A stretch of 49,664 nucleotides of DNA from Methylobacterium sp. J-067 (GCF_022829465.1 NZ_JAKSXZ010000043.1:1-49664), one strand, 5' to 3'. Counted from the stretch's first letter, positions 23,250 through 30,834 are shown. Notes: generated by a model not told the origin, from the letters alone. Made by a program: numbers and translations.

Positions 23250-23819
23250 TTATTCTACGTTTCCTAAAAATGGGTTAGCCGATCCGGGTCCGAGCATCTT
23301 TTTGAGCATTTTGTTACGCCTGACCTTGCCCAAGAGGAACGCGGCGTACTCGGCGGCCTGCAGGGCCTCGCGCATCCGGTCGACTTCGTCGGGCTCGGTG
23401 GCACCCTCGGTGGCGAACCGGCCGATGGCCGTCAGCATACACCCCATGAGTTCGGGCTGGCGGCCCTCCGCGGCGGCCCCGAGGGCGGACAGCACCATCG
23501 GCGGCAGGCCGTTCCGCTCAATGCGGTCCCGGGCCATCGTCCTGCGGGCTATGCCGAAGGCCTGCGGCAGGGCGTAGGTGTGCCCGCCCGGCCAGAGCGC
23601 CAGACCGGCCTCATCGACGGCGGCCACGAGGGCGTGGTTGACCTCCGCGGGGTCCACGGGGCGCGGCTCCCGCCCGGGCACGATGGCGTGCGGGCGGCGC
23701 TCCGGGTCGTACGCCAGGACCGTTCGGGGCGGCCCTTCGGACACGAGGTAACCCACGCCCAGCCAGCCTTCGGGTACCGGTTCGTCGTCGGGGTCCGGGG
23801 TGGCGAGGCGGATGCGCAT
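23250..23819 (-). CDS. Hypothetical protein, first gene of protease operon
   Basis: This is 189 residues from ATG 23819. The first half has beta-type segments (GWLGVGYLVSEGPPRTVLAYDPERR, then HAIVPGREPRPVD). The second half is helical (ALVAAVDEAGLALWPGG, GIARRTMARDRIERNGLPPMVLSALG, DEVDRMREALQAAEYAAFLLGKVRR) and ends in a basic KMLKKMLGPG stretch. It precedes the AAA+/M41 gene by 54 bases and is divergent from the three-gene operon starting at 23924 (104 bases apart). No family is recognised; a protease partner or regulator is a contextual guess. Confidence 0.65.
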   Translation of the reverse strand: MRIRLATPDPDDEPVPEGWLGVGYLVSEGPPRTVLAYDPERRPHAIVPGREPRPVDPAEVNHALVAAVDEAGLALWPGGHTYALPQAFGIARRTMARDRIERNGLPPMVLSALGAAAEGRQPELMGCMLTAIGRFATEGATEPDEVDRMREALQAAEYAAFLLGKVRRNKMLKKMLGPGSANPFLGNVE

Positions 23820-23923
23820 GCCCCGGGATAACCCGCACCCGCCTAGGGCGGCTAGCCGAATCGTTGCCCGCGGGTACCCTCGGCGCCGAGCCCCGGCAGC
23901 GCTGCGCAGGCTTGAGAGGAATC

Positions 23924-24328
23924 GTGCTCACGATACGCAGACTCGCCATTCTGGAGCCGCAGGTCGTCGACGTCCCGCTGAGGTCGGAGGACCAGTTCCC
24001 CGTCGGGCCCAGCGAGGTTCATTCGGGCCCACTCATGCGCGCCGACGTCACCCCGGTCGATAGGCCGTCACCCGGGGTCTACCTCTCGCTGACCATCTAC
24101 GCCCATGAGAGCGACCTGCCTTTCATGGACTTGTCGTTCCTGCGCTTCAAAGGGGGTCCCTGCGAGGTCGGTCCCTGGTCGCGGAAGAACCGTGAGGAGG
24201 GCATCACCGGGCCGATACTCAGACCGTGCTTCCAGCTTGTCCCTGGGCTGAACAGCTGCGACGTCGAACTCTCAAAGGCCATGCCGAGAGTGGTCAATCG
24301 GACCGTCACCACCTGGAACGCGGCATGA
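23924..24328 (+). CDS. Hypothetical island protein
   Basis: This is 134 residues starting at a GTG at 23924 behind GAGAGGAA. It contains TIRRLAILEPQVVDVPLRSED and then PGVYLSLTIYAHESDLPFMDLSFLRFKGG, a beta-rich pattern, and ends RVVNRTVTTWNAA. Its stop overlaps the next ATG (ATGA). It is divergent from the protease operon, so the 104-base gap must hold both promoters. Function is unknown. Confidence 0.6.
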   Translation: MLTIRRLAILEPQVVDVPLRSEDQFPVGPSEVHSGPLMRADVTPVDRPSPGVYLSLTIYAHESDLPFMDLSFLRFKGGPCEVGPWSRKNREEGITGPILRPCFQLVPGLNSCDVELSKAMPRVVNRTVTTWNAA

Positions 24329-24534
24329 CCGAGGAAGACACCCCCGTCATCGTCATGGGCATCGACGAGGCACAGGGCAGCGACGACCCAGCGCGGCCGC
24401 TTGGGCAGGCCCTGGTGCGGTGGGTCCCCACCGACCGGGAGCAAACCTACGAGGAGGCGGTCGCCGAGATGGAGATGGCCGCGCGCAGGTGGACGCTGGC
24501 CCAGTACAAGGCGTGGAAGGAATCCCAGGTATGA
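24325..24534 (+). CDS. Small acidic hypothetical protein
   Basis: This is 69 residues. It starts in the ATGA overlap with the preceding gene and ends in another ATGA overlap with the following one. It reads MTEEDTPVIVMGIDEAQG, then RWVPTDREQTYEEAVAEMEMAARRW and TLAQYKAWKESQV. It is acidic in the first half and helical in the second. The tight coupling supports it as a real gene; no family is recognised. Confidence 0.6.
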   Translation: MTEEDTPVIVMGIDEAQGSDDPARPLGQALVRWVPTDREQTYEEAVAEMEMAARRWTLAQYKAWKESQV

Positions 24535-24629
24535 CTGAGGTCGAGAAGCTCGAACAGCGACGGCGCTACGAGGCGCGGACCGCCGAGTGGCATGCCGTGA
24601 AGGACTCAACCCTGACGGGCAATGCTTAA
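24531..24629 (+). CDS. 32-residue hypothetical protein
   Basis: This tiny frame starts at ATG 24531, overlapping the preceding stop by four bases, and ends at TAA 24629. It reads MTEVEKLEQRRRYEARTAEW and then HAVKDSTLTGNA, a single charged helix. It is the third gene of the overlapping rightward set. It is accepted on coupling alone. Confidence 0.45.
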   Translation: MTEVEKLEQRRRYEARTAEWHAVKDSTLTGNA

Positions 24630-24676
24630 CGCCGTTCGTCAGATTGTGGGTTTCAGGGCCTCCGGACACACTGGGA

Positions 24677-24736
24677 ATGCCTCCGATAACGTATCTCTGA
24701 GGCAATTTAGCCCCAAAAGTACGTTGTGAGAGGCAT
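24677..24736. promoter_or_regulatory. Inverted-repeat operator upstream of XRE gene
   Basis: ATGCCTC-CGAT-AACGTA (24677-24693) and the reverse complement of 24720-24736, ATGCCTC-TCAC-AACGTA, are 17-base inverted copies identical at the outer 7 and inner 6 bases, separated by 26 bases. They flank the likely promoter and end 9 bases before the start codon of the XRE regulator at 24746, a layout expected for autorepression. Confidence 0.6.
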
Positions 24737-24745
24737 CGTCCGGCC

Positions 24746-25057
24746 GTGTCCCATTTAGATTTGTTCGAGATCGGCAAGCTCATCCGGCAGCACCGTCGGT
24801 GGCGTCGGCTGACCCAGCAGGAGGTCGCCGCCAAGTGCGGTGTCCGGAAACAGCTCATCCTCCTGCTGGAGGACGGGCGGGCGCCGACGGTGTCGTTCCG
24901 TGTGGTCCTGGCCGCGATGAACGCCGTGGGCCTGGACCTGCGGGTGGTCCGCTACCAATACCGGCCGCCCACCCTGGAGGAGGTCCAGGCCCAGAACGAA
25001 CTCGACGACGCGCCGGAACAGGAGGCCGTCTGGGGCAGCCCGGGGGCATTCCGGTAG
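24746..25057 (+). CDS. XRE/HipB-like transcriptional regulator
   Basis: This is 103 residues from a GTG at 24746. Residues 8-65 form a Cro/C1-type helix-turn-helix: IGKLIRQHRRWRRLTQQEVAAKCGV, then RKQLILLLEDGRAPTVSFRVVLAAMNAVGLDL, close to the HipB/HigA antitoxin type. The tail RYQYRPPTLEEVQAQNELDDA is acidic. No toxin gene follows; a terminator (25071-25096) does, so it is probably a stand-alone repressor or an orphan antitoxin. A 17-base inverted repeat pair covers its promoter. Confidence 0.78.
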   Translation: MSHLDLFEIGKLIRQHRRWRRLTQQEVAAKCGVRKQLILLLEDGRAPTVSFRVVLAAMNAVGLDLRVVRYQYRPPTLEEVQAQNELDDAPEQEAVWGSPGAFR

Positions 25058-25070
25058 CCCGAACGCGAAA

Positions 25071-25096
25071 GGGCCCCGGCATCGCTGCCAGGGCCC
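25071..25096. terminator. Terminator hairpin between convergent genes
   Basis: GGGCCCCGGCA-TCGC-TGCCAGGGCCC forms an 11-bp stem with one C/A mismatch, between the XRE gene (stop 25057) and the leftward gene (stop 25108). Three As precede it, giving a short T-run on the minus strand. Confidence 0.65.
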
Positions 25097-25107
25097 CTCG
25101 GGGACGT

Positions 25108-25323
25108 TCAACCCGGCACCTGCCGCACCTCCAGGAGGGCCGCAACTGCCTCGTCGAGCGTGTCCAGCCACTCCAGGACCTCGCCACCCTCGTCAGACTT
25201 CACCCAGGCCTCCGACATCTTCTCGACCGACTCCCGCTCCTTCTGGACGAAGTCGCGGAGCGCGGTCTCGGCGCGGTCGACAGCCTCGATAACCTGCTTG
25301 GGTAGTTCCCACGTGACGGGCAT
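25108..25323 (-). CDS. Small helical acidic hypothetical protein
   Basis: This is 71 residues. ATG 25323 follows AAGGAGA, which decides it over the longer frame from 25359. It reads MPVTWELPKQVIEAVDRAE, then TALRDFVQKERESVEKMSEAW and VLEWLDTLDEAVAALLEVRQVPG: almost wholly helical and acidic, likely a coiled-coil or dimeric helical protein. Function is unknown. Confidence 0.65.
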   Translation of the reverse strand: MPVTWELPKQVIEAVDRAETALRDFVQKERESVEKMSEAWVKSDEGGEVLEWLDTLDEAVAALLEVRQVPG

Positions 25324-25437
25324 TGCTGGGTCTCCTTCGCTTGATCCGTCACCCGACACCGGGCTCTAGAATGGCGTCGTCGGAGCGATAGGCAGCGTGC
25401 TTGAGGGCACCCTCGCACGGAGCGGGTTGCGGGCCGG

Positions 25438-25671
25438 TTAAGCTGGACCGTAGGAATCGCGGCATCGTTCGACCGCCTCGGCCTCGATGCCGGCCTCGTC
25501 GCGCGGGCCGTCCGTGGGTATGTGCGACCGCCCTGCATCAAGGGCGGCCTCGCGCGCCTTGAGGGCCTCCCGGCGGGCGTGCCAGTCGGCCGCTTCGCCT
25601 TCGGCGTTCACGACGACCTCCCGCGACCACCCGTGACATCCCGGTGGCATCCCGCATTTTCGGGATGTCAC
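25438..25671 (-). CDS. Small hypothetical protein at island edge
   Basis: The frame from a GTG at 25671 gives 77 residues; ATG 25650 gives 70. It reads MPPGCHGWSREVVVNAEGEAADWHARREALKAREAALDAG, with a helical, charged second half and a Cys/His-containing start (KCGMPPGCHGW). The first 13 codons lie inside the tandem/inverted repeats at 25633-25671, so the start is uncertain. It is the last gene before the tRNA-Gly. Confidence 0.45.
   Translation of the reverse strand: MTSRKCGMPPGCHGWSREVVVNAEGEAADWHARREALKAREAALDAGRSHIPTDGPRDEAGIEAEAVERCRDSYGPA
25633..25671. repeat. Tandem plus inverted 11-base repeats next to tRNA-Gly
   Basis: GTGACATCCCG (25633-25643) is directly followed by GTGGCATCCCG (25644-25654), then CATTTT, then CGGGATGTCAC (25661-25671), the exact inverse of the first copy and a one-mismatch inverse of the second. 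It lies 28 bases from the 3' end of the tRNA. This can fold as a hairpin or serve as arm-type sites for a recombinase. Confidence 0.6.
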
Positions 25672-25698
25672 CGCCGGGGGCTAAGTCGTTGAGAAATA

Positions 25699-25773
25699 TG
25701 GAGCGGGCGATCGGGATCGAACCGACGACATTCAGCTTGGGAAGCTGACGTTCTACCACTGAACTACGCCCGC
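25699..25773 (-). tRNA. tRNA-Gly(CCC)
   Basis: On the minus strand a full cloverleaf of 75 bases including CCA: acceptor stem GCGGGCG/CGCCCGC (25773-25767 with 25709-25703), D-arm GTTCAGTGGTAGAAC, anticodon stem TCAGC/GCTGA with loop TTCCCAA giving anticodon CCC, T-arm with GGTTCGATCC, and an encoded CCA at 25701-25699. Its 3' end faces the mobile island, the usual orientation for integration into a tRNA gene. Confidence 0.93.
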
Positions 25774-25830
25774 GCGGTTATGGGAATTAGGCCCTCGGCC
25801 GGGGCCTGTCCAGCCAAAAATGAGGCGGCC

Positions 25831-26022
25831 TCACTCCACCGGCAGCAGCGTCGTCACCAGCGTCGCAACGAGGCTCGCGGCGAGGACGCGCAACAGCGCG
25901 TAGCCGGGATGGTCGGGCGAGATCACCAGCCACTCGAAGAGGCCGGCGCCCACGATGATCGCCATCCCAAAGACGATGATCGCCTCGGCCGCGACGGATT
26001 GCTCGTCGGGCTTTTGCGTCAT
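25831..26022 (-). CDS. Small inner-membrane protein
   Basis: This is 63 residues from ATG 26022, with GGGGGAG upstream. After a short polar start (MTQKPDEQSVAAE) come two hydrophobic segments: AIIVFGMAIIVGAGLFEWLVI and, after SPDHPGY, ALLRVLAASLVATLVTTLLPV. It is a two-helix membrane protein of unknown function, the first chromosomal gene beyond the tRNA-Gly. Confidence 0.65.
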   Translation of the reverse strand: MTQKPDEQSVAAEAIIVFGMAIIVGAGLFEWLVISPDHPGYALLRVLAASLVATLVTTLLPVE

Positions 26023-26194
26023 GGCGAGCGCTCCCCCCAGCGGTACACCCAAGAGGAGCGAACCACAGCGCGTGACATCACGAACTAAGCTAGCCCAGAC
26101 TCGCCGAGCAACTTGCCTGACGCTCTAAAACAGCCTGGGAGGAAACGGAAGCCGGCTTCATGCGTCCGATGACGCGGGAAAATACGGCGCTCGT

Positions 26195-27061
26195 TCAGCG
26201 TCCGATCTGGGCCGCCTCCACCTGCGAGGCGGGGGACCAGCGCAGGATCTGGATGTAGCCGTTGCGCGCCGCCACCACGAGATGCCGGCGATGGCGGTGG
26301 ACGACGGTCCCCGGGAGGTGGCCGTGCGCCTCCACCCAGCCGTCGGCCTGGGCGATGAAGACGCGCATGTCGCCGATTCGGGCGATGGTCTCGACGGTGC
26401 CGAAGGCGCGCACCCGCCGGAGAATCGCCTCGACATCCTGGCGGAAGTCGAGGGTGCGGTCGGCATCCGTCGCCCGCGCCCAGTAGGAGCCGTCGCCCTG
26501 CGGCTCGGCGCGTTTCCACCGGTTCGGCAGATCGCGCGCGAGGGGGCCGGCGGCGAGGCGGCGGGCCGCCATCTGGCACTTCGCCAGGAGGGTCTCGTGC
26601 GATTCGCCCGCGCCGATCGCGAAGATTTCCTGGGCGAGGATATCGCCGGTGTCGAAGCCGTTCTCGGCCAGGACATGGGCCGTCACGCCCCAGGTCTCGT
26701 AGCCGTCGAGAACCGCGCGAAACAAAGGATAGGGACCGCGTCCGGTGGGGAGCGGCGACGGGTGAAGGTTGAGGGCGTAGGTCGCCCGGCCGCGCCAACC
26801 GCGCACCAGCCACGGGTAGCCAGCCACCACCAGCGCCCAATCGCGTCCATGCGCGGCATGCAGCGCGTCGAGGTCGGCCTGCTGGATCTTCGACAGCTGG
26901 ATCGGGATCCGCGCGGCGCGGGCACGGGCCACGACCACCTCGTTATGGTCGTAGATGCCGTCGCAGGGTCGGGTGAACAGCTTCAGCGGCGTCCAGTTGG
27001 CCTCGATCAGGGCCTCGAACACGCCACCGAGGAAATCGATGCCCGCAAAGGCGAACTTCAT
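26195..27061 (-). CDS. Formyltransferase family protein (Fmt-like N-terminal domain)
   Basis: This is 288 residues from ATG 27061. It starts MKFAFAGIDFLGGVFEALI and carries the formyl-transfer core NLHPSPLPTGRGPYPLFRAV near residues 93-112, which includes the catalytic Asn and His, and then FDTGDILAQE with the catalytic Asp near 139. The C-terminal 80 residues (DFRQDVEAILRRVRAFG and on) resemble the Fmt C-terminal barrel. Family members use 10-formyl-tetrahydrofolate on tRNA, sugars or amino groups; the length and divergence suggest a paralogue of Fmt rather than the housekeeping enzyme. It is divergent, 127 bases away, from the photolyase gene. Confidence 0.8.
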   Translation of the reverse strand: MKFAFAGIDFLGGVFEALIEANWTPLKLFTRPCDGIYDHNEVVVARARAARIPIQLSKIQQADLDALHAAHGRDWALVVAGYPWLVRGWRGRATYALNLHPSPLPTGRGPYPLFRAVLDGYETWGVTAHVLAENGFDTGDILAQEIFAIGAGESHETLLAKCQMAARRLAAGPLARDLPNRWKRAEPQGDGSYWARATDADRTLDFRQDVEAILRRVRAFGTVETIARIGDMRVFIAQADGWVEAHGHLPGTVVHRHRRHLVVAARNGYIQILRWSPASQVEAAQIGR

Positions 27062-27188
27062 GGAAAGCCTGCGACGTCGTGGTGCCGGGAAGGCCGGGCG
27101 CTGCCGGTACCGGAGGTCATAGGCCGGCTTTATCCTGGGCGCGACCCCTGTGGGAACATCGGCGTCGCCCTGGCGACCGGGAGGATAT

Positions 27189-28784
27189 GTGGCCAGCCGT
27201 CCAGCGCACGAGAAGCCCCGAGAGGGCCGGGTCCTGCGCCTCGTCCTCGGCGACCAGCTGAACCGCCGGGTCTCCAGCCTCACCGACCTCGACACGGACG
27301 GCGGCGTCGTCCTGCTCGTCGAGGTGCGGGGCGAGGCGACCTATGTCCGCCACCACAAGCAGAAGATCGCCTTCCTGTTCGCCGCCATGCGCCACTTCGC
27401 CGAGGAGTTGCGCGAGGAGGGCGCGGAGGTCGATTACGTCCGCCTCACCGATGCCGGGAACACCGGCAGCTTCACCGGGGAGCTGGAGCGGGCGCTTACT
27501 CGCCACCGCATCGCGCGAATCGTGGTGACGGAGCCCGGCGAGTGGCGGGTGTGGGAGATGATGCAGGGCTGGCGCGACAGCCTGCCGGTGCCGGTCGAGA
27601 TTCGCGCGGACAACCGCTTCCTCTGCCCCCGCGAGGATTTCGCCCGCTGGGCCGAGGGCCGCCATCACCTGCGGATGGAGACGTTCTACCGGGGGATGCG
27701 CAAGCGCACGGGCTTGTTAATGGAGGGGGGCGAGCCGCTGGGCGGCCGCTGGAACTTCGATGCGGAGAACCGCAAGCGCCTGCCCAAGGGCCACCGCCTG
27801 CCCGACCGGATCGGCTTTCAGCCCGACGCGATCACCCGCGAGGCCATCGCCCTGGTCGAGCAGGAGTTTCCCGACCATTTCGGCGACTGCGCCGCCTTCT
27901 CCTGGCCGGTGACGCGGGCTGATGCGCTCGCCTCGCTCAAGCACTTCCTCGCCGAATGCCTGCCGACCTTCGGCGACTACCAGGACGCAATGAAGGGCAA
28001 CGAGCCGTTCCTCTATCACGCGCTGATCTCGCCGGCCCTCAATGCCGGCCTGCTCACCGCCGAGGAGGTGTGTCGCGCCGCCGAGCGCGCGCATCGCGAG
28101 GGTGCGGTGCCGCTGCATTGCGCGGAGGGCTTCATCCGCCAAATCCTCGGCTGGCGGGAATATGTGCGCGGGCTCTACTGGGCGCGGATGCCGGCCTACG
28201 CCGAGACCAATGCCCTAGCCGCGAGCCGCCCGCTGCCGTGGTTCTACTGGTCGGGCGAGACGGACCTGCACTGCATCCGGCAGGTCGTGGACCAGACCCG
28301 CGCCCATGCCTACGCCCACCACATCCAGCGGCTGATGGTGACGGGCAACTTCGCCCTTATCGCCGGGCTCGATCCCGCGCAGGTGGAGGAATGGTACCTC
28401 ATCGTCTTTGCCGACGCCTACGAATGGGTCGAGTTGCCGAACGTCCACGGCATGGTGCTCTGGGCCGATGGCGGCGTCATGGGCTCGAAGCCCTATGCCG
28501 CCTCCGGCGCCTATATCGACCGCATGTCGGATTATTGCCGGGACTGCGCCTATGACGTGAAGGCCAAGACCGGCCCGACGGCCTGCCCGTTCAACTACCT
28601 GTACTGGAACTTCCTCATCGAGAACGAGGAGCGGCTGGCCGGCAACCAGCGGATGGCGATGCCCTATCGCACACTGGCCGGCATGGACGACGGGCGCCGC
28701 AAGCAGATCCGCACGGATGCCGCCCGCTTCCTCGATTCGCTCTCGGCGGATCAGAACGAGGCCCAGGTCGCCAGCGTGAAATAG
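27189..28784 (+). CDS. FeS-type photolyase/cryptochrome (PhrB class)
   Basis: This is 531 residues. The GTG at 27189 follows GGGAGG; a longer start at 27150 lacks a site. The N-terminal Rossmann-like part begins RVLRLVLGDQLNRRVSSL, and the conserved WRVWEMM and YRGMRKRTG blocks follow. The C-terminal FAD-binding part has EGFIRQILGWREYVRG, MVTGNFALIAG, and VELPNVHGM. Cys362, Cys450, Cys453 and Cys466 have the 88-3-13 spacing of the four iron-sulfur ligands of Agrobacterium PhrB, so this is a deoxyribodipyrimidine (6-4)-type photolyase with a 4Fe-4S cluster. It repairs UV damage using blue light. Its 3' end overlaps the convergent BcsS gene by 34 bases. Confidence 0.92.
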   Translation: MASRPAHEKPREGRVLRLVLGDQLNRRVSSLTDLDTDGGVVLLVEVRGEATYVRHHKQKIAFLFAAMRHFAEELREEGAEVDYVRLTDAGNTGSFTGELERALTRHRIARIVVTEPGEWRVWEMMQGWRDSLPVPVEIRADNRFLCPREDFARWAEGRHHLRMETFYRGMRKRTGLLMEGGEPLGGRWNFDAENRKRLPKGHRLPDRIGFQPDAITREAIALVEQEFPDHFGDCAAFSWPVTRADALASLKHFLAECLPTFGDYQDAMKGNEPFLYHALISPALNAGLLTAEEVCRAAERAHREGAVPLHCAEGFIRQILGWREYVRGLYWARMPAYAETNALAASRPLPWFYWSGETDLHCIRQVVDQTRAHAYAHHIQRLMVTGNFALIAGLDPAQVEEWYLIVFADAYEWVELPNVHGMVLWADGGVMGSKPYAASGAYIDRMSDYCRDCAYDVKAKTGPTACPFNYLYWNFLIENEERLAGNQRMAMPYRTLAGMDDGRRKQIRTDAARFLDSLSADQNEAQVASVK

Positions 28785-29446
28785 GGGGCGGGCCGCGTCC
28801 GTTGCGATTCCCACTGCATCCCCGTCGAGAGGCGGATGTGGGTGTTCATCAGCACGAAGTCCGTGGCGTGGAGGCCGAGGGCGACCTTCCCGTAGCCGGT
28901 CGCGTCGAGAGAGGCGCTGCCCTCCGGCCCGAGATACGTGTCCCAGAGGCGGTAGCCCCAGGCGATTCGGGTCCAGACGCTGCCGCGCGCAGTGCCGGCG
29001 ACCGTCACCGCGTGGACGAGTGTGTCCTCGTCCGGCCGCAGCCATGCCTCGGCCTGCAGACGCATTCCGTCGCGGATGCCGCGCACCCCGTCGATCCGGG
29101 TCTCGAATCCCAGGAAGGCGGCGACGGCGCCCTGCGGCAGGACCCATTGATAGCCGAGTTGCGCCGAGGCTTCGGCCGAGAGCGACAGACTCGTGGCGGG
29201 CGCGCCGCAGCCGCACCGCTTCCGTTCGACGCGCACCCCGTCGCCGATGGCGACCAGGGCCACCGGCCCGTCCCTGTCGCGGGCGCCGAGCCCGATCTTC
29301 GCCCCGCTGGTGGAGAAGGTCGACCGGCCGGCATCCAGGCTCTCGAACAGGAGCACATCGAGATCGCTCGCCTCGACGGCGCTTTCCGCGAGGCCGAGCA
29401 GCGCAAGGCCCGAGACCCATCGCCTGTGGAGGAGACTTACGCACAC
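28751..29446 (-). CDS. bcsS: Cellulose biosynthesis protein BcsS-like, secreted
   Basis: This is 231 residues from a GTG at 29446. A signal-like stretch (LLHRRWVSGLALLGLAESAVEA) is followed by alternating beta segments: LDVLLFESLDAGRSTFSTSGAKIGLG, LSLSAEASAQLGYQWVLPQG, AAFLGFETRIDGV, SVWTRIAWGYRLWDTYLG and ALGLHATDFVLMNTHIRLSTGMQWE, ending in Phe. The pattern fits the BcsS family of outer-membrane beta-barrel-like proteins linked to cellulose secretion in alphaproteobacteria. No other bcs gene is nearby. It overlaps the photolyase gene tail to tail by 34 bases. Confidence 0.75.
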   Translation of the reverse strand: MCVSLLHRRWVSGLALLGLAESAVEASDLDVLLFESLDAGRSTFSTSGAKIGLGARDRDGPVALVAIGDGVRVERKRCGCGAPATSLSLSAEASAQLGYQWVLPQGAVAAFLGFETRIDGVRGIRDGMRLQAEAWLRPDEDTLVHAVTVAGTARGSVWTRIAWGYRLWDTYLGPEGSASLDATGYGKVALGLHATDFVLMNTHIRLSTGMQWESQRTRPAPYFTLATWASF

Positions 29447-29725
29447 ACGCCGCCTGACGCAGACCCTGTTGGGGCGCCGTGACGAGGCGGCCCGGCGTGA
29501 TTGGTAAAAGCCTGGTTAACGCCCGCAAATGGACAGGAACGGTTGCAGCTTCCACCAGTAGAACGGCGCGGTTGCGGAATGAGACTCTAGGTGAGACTGC
29601 GCCGTCCCCGACGGCACGTCAGGTTCGTAAAGGGGGTGCAAAAAAGCCGGGGGACGCCGCGCGGCTTGGCGCAGGCGGCGATCTCGGATAGAGCCCGCCG
29701 CAAGTCAGTGAAGGTTGGACCGGAC

Positions 29726-30328
29726 GTGTCTTACGGTGCTCGCACCTCGGACGTTCTCACCGTGCTCGCGAGCCAGGAAGGCGAGCGTCTCACGGTAGCG
29801 GACATCGTGGCGGTCCTGCGCGACCGGGCTTTCGCCCTGCTCGTCGTGCTGCTGGGCCTGCCCAATTGCCTCCCGATGCCGCCGCCGATCCCGCTCGTCT
29901 GCGGTCTGCTGCTGCTGCTCGTGGCCATTCAGATCGCGGCAGGCATGTCGGCGCCGTGGCTGCCCCGGCGGCTGCTCGGCCAGTCGATCAAGCAGTCGGA
30001 CGTGAAGCGCGCGGTCAAGCGGGCCGTGCCGGTCCTGCGGCGGCTGGAGCGCTGGTCGCGCCCGCGCCTCAGCGTGTTCGAGACGGCCATCGGCATGCGC
30101 GGAATGGGCGTCGCGCTTTTGGCGCTCGCCCTCGCGCTGATCGTGGCGGCGCCGCTCATCGGGCAGATCCCCCTCGGGCTGGCGGTCTGCCTCGTCGGCC
30201 TCGGCCTTGTGGAGCGCGACGGGATCGTCGTGCTGGCGGGGCTGGCCGTCGGCCTGTTCGGCGTGGCGATCAATGCGGGATTCGCCTACGCCGTGGTGTC
30301 CGGCATCGCCGGCCTGCTCCACCTTTAG
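29726..30328 (+). CDS. exoD: ExoD family membrane protein
   Basis: This is about 200 residues; the start is uncertain (GTG 29726 is taken, GTG 29708 and an ATG further up are possible). The soluble start SDVLTVLASQEGERLTVADIVAVLRDRAF leads into the ExoD hallmark LVVLLGLPNCLPMPPPIPLVCG and membrane segments, then RLERWSRPRL, and two or three more hydrophobic helices (GVALLALALALIVAAPLIG, LAVCLVGLGLVERDGIVVLAGL, INAGFAYAVVSG). ExoD proteins are linked to exopolysaccharide synthesis in rhizobia. Its stop overlaps the stop of the convergent MarR-type gene by four bases. Confidence 0.87.
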   Translation: MSYGARTSDVLTVLASQEGERLTVADIVAVLRDRAFALLVVLLGLPNCLPMPPPIPLVCGLLLLLVAIQIAAGMSAPWLPRRLLGQSIKQSDVKRAVKRAVPVLRRLERWSRPRLSVFETAIGMRGMGVALLALALALIVAAPLIGQIPLGLAVCLVGLGLVERDGIVVLAGLAVGLFGVAINAGFAYAVVSGIAGLLHL

Positions 30329-30834
30329 AGGCGGTAGCGGATCTGGTCCGTCCAGAACCGCTCCAGGCGGCTGAGGGCGCGGTTCAGACGGTCGAAGTCG
30401 TCGTCCGAGATGCCGCCGATCGGGGCGATCGTGCGCGAGTGCTTGTCGTAGAGCTGCTGCACGATGTCGTGGATCTGGCGACCCTTGTCGGTCAGGCTGA
30501 TCCGCACGGAGCGCCGGTCCGTCTTGGAGCGGGCGTGGTGCAGGTAGCCGGCCTCCACGAGCTTCTTGACGTTGTAGGACACGTTGGAGCCGAGATAGTA
30601 GCCCCGCGTCCGCAGTTCGCTGGCGGCCAGCTCGCTGTCGCCAATGTTGTAGAGCAGCAGGGCTTGGACGCTGTTGACGTCCTCGCGGCCGCGCCGCTCG
30701 AACTCGTCCTTGATCACGTCGAGGAGGCGGCGGTGCAGCCGCTCCACGAGGTGCAGCGCCTCGAGGTAGGCGTTGTGCGGGGCGGCCGGCTCCTCGGAGG
30801 CGGCGGGCTGGGTGCGGGCGGACTGGCTCTTCAT
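30325..30834 (-). CDS. MarR-type winged-helix regulator (LdtR-like)
   Basis: This is 169 residues. After a Ser/Pro/Ala-rich start, it carries YLEALHLVERLHRRLLDVIKDEFERRG, the helix-turn-helix in LAASELRTRGYYLGSNVSYNVKKLVEAGYL, the wing SKTDRRSVRISLTDKGRQIHD and a long C-terminal helix. This YYLGSNVSYN recognition region is characteristic of the alphaproteobacterial LdtR group, which controls peptidoglycan L,D-transpeptidase and envelope stress genes. The DUF6163-like and hemB genes next door are in the usual order for this group (from memory). Confidence 0.85.
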   Translation of the reverse strand: MKSQSARTQPAASEEPAAPHNAYLEALHLVERLHRRLLDVIKDEFERRGREDVNSVQALLLYNIGDSELAASELRTRGYYLGSNVSYNVKKLVEAGYLHHARSKTDRRSVRISLTDKGRQIHDIVQQLYDKHSRTIAPIGGISDDDFDRLNRALSRLERFWTDQIRYRL

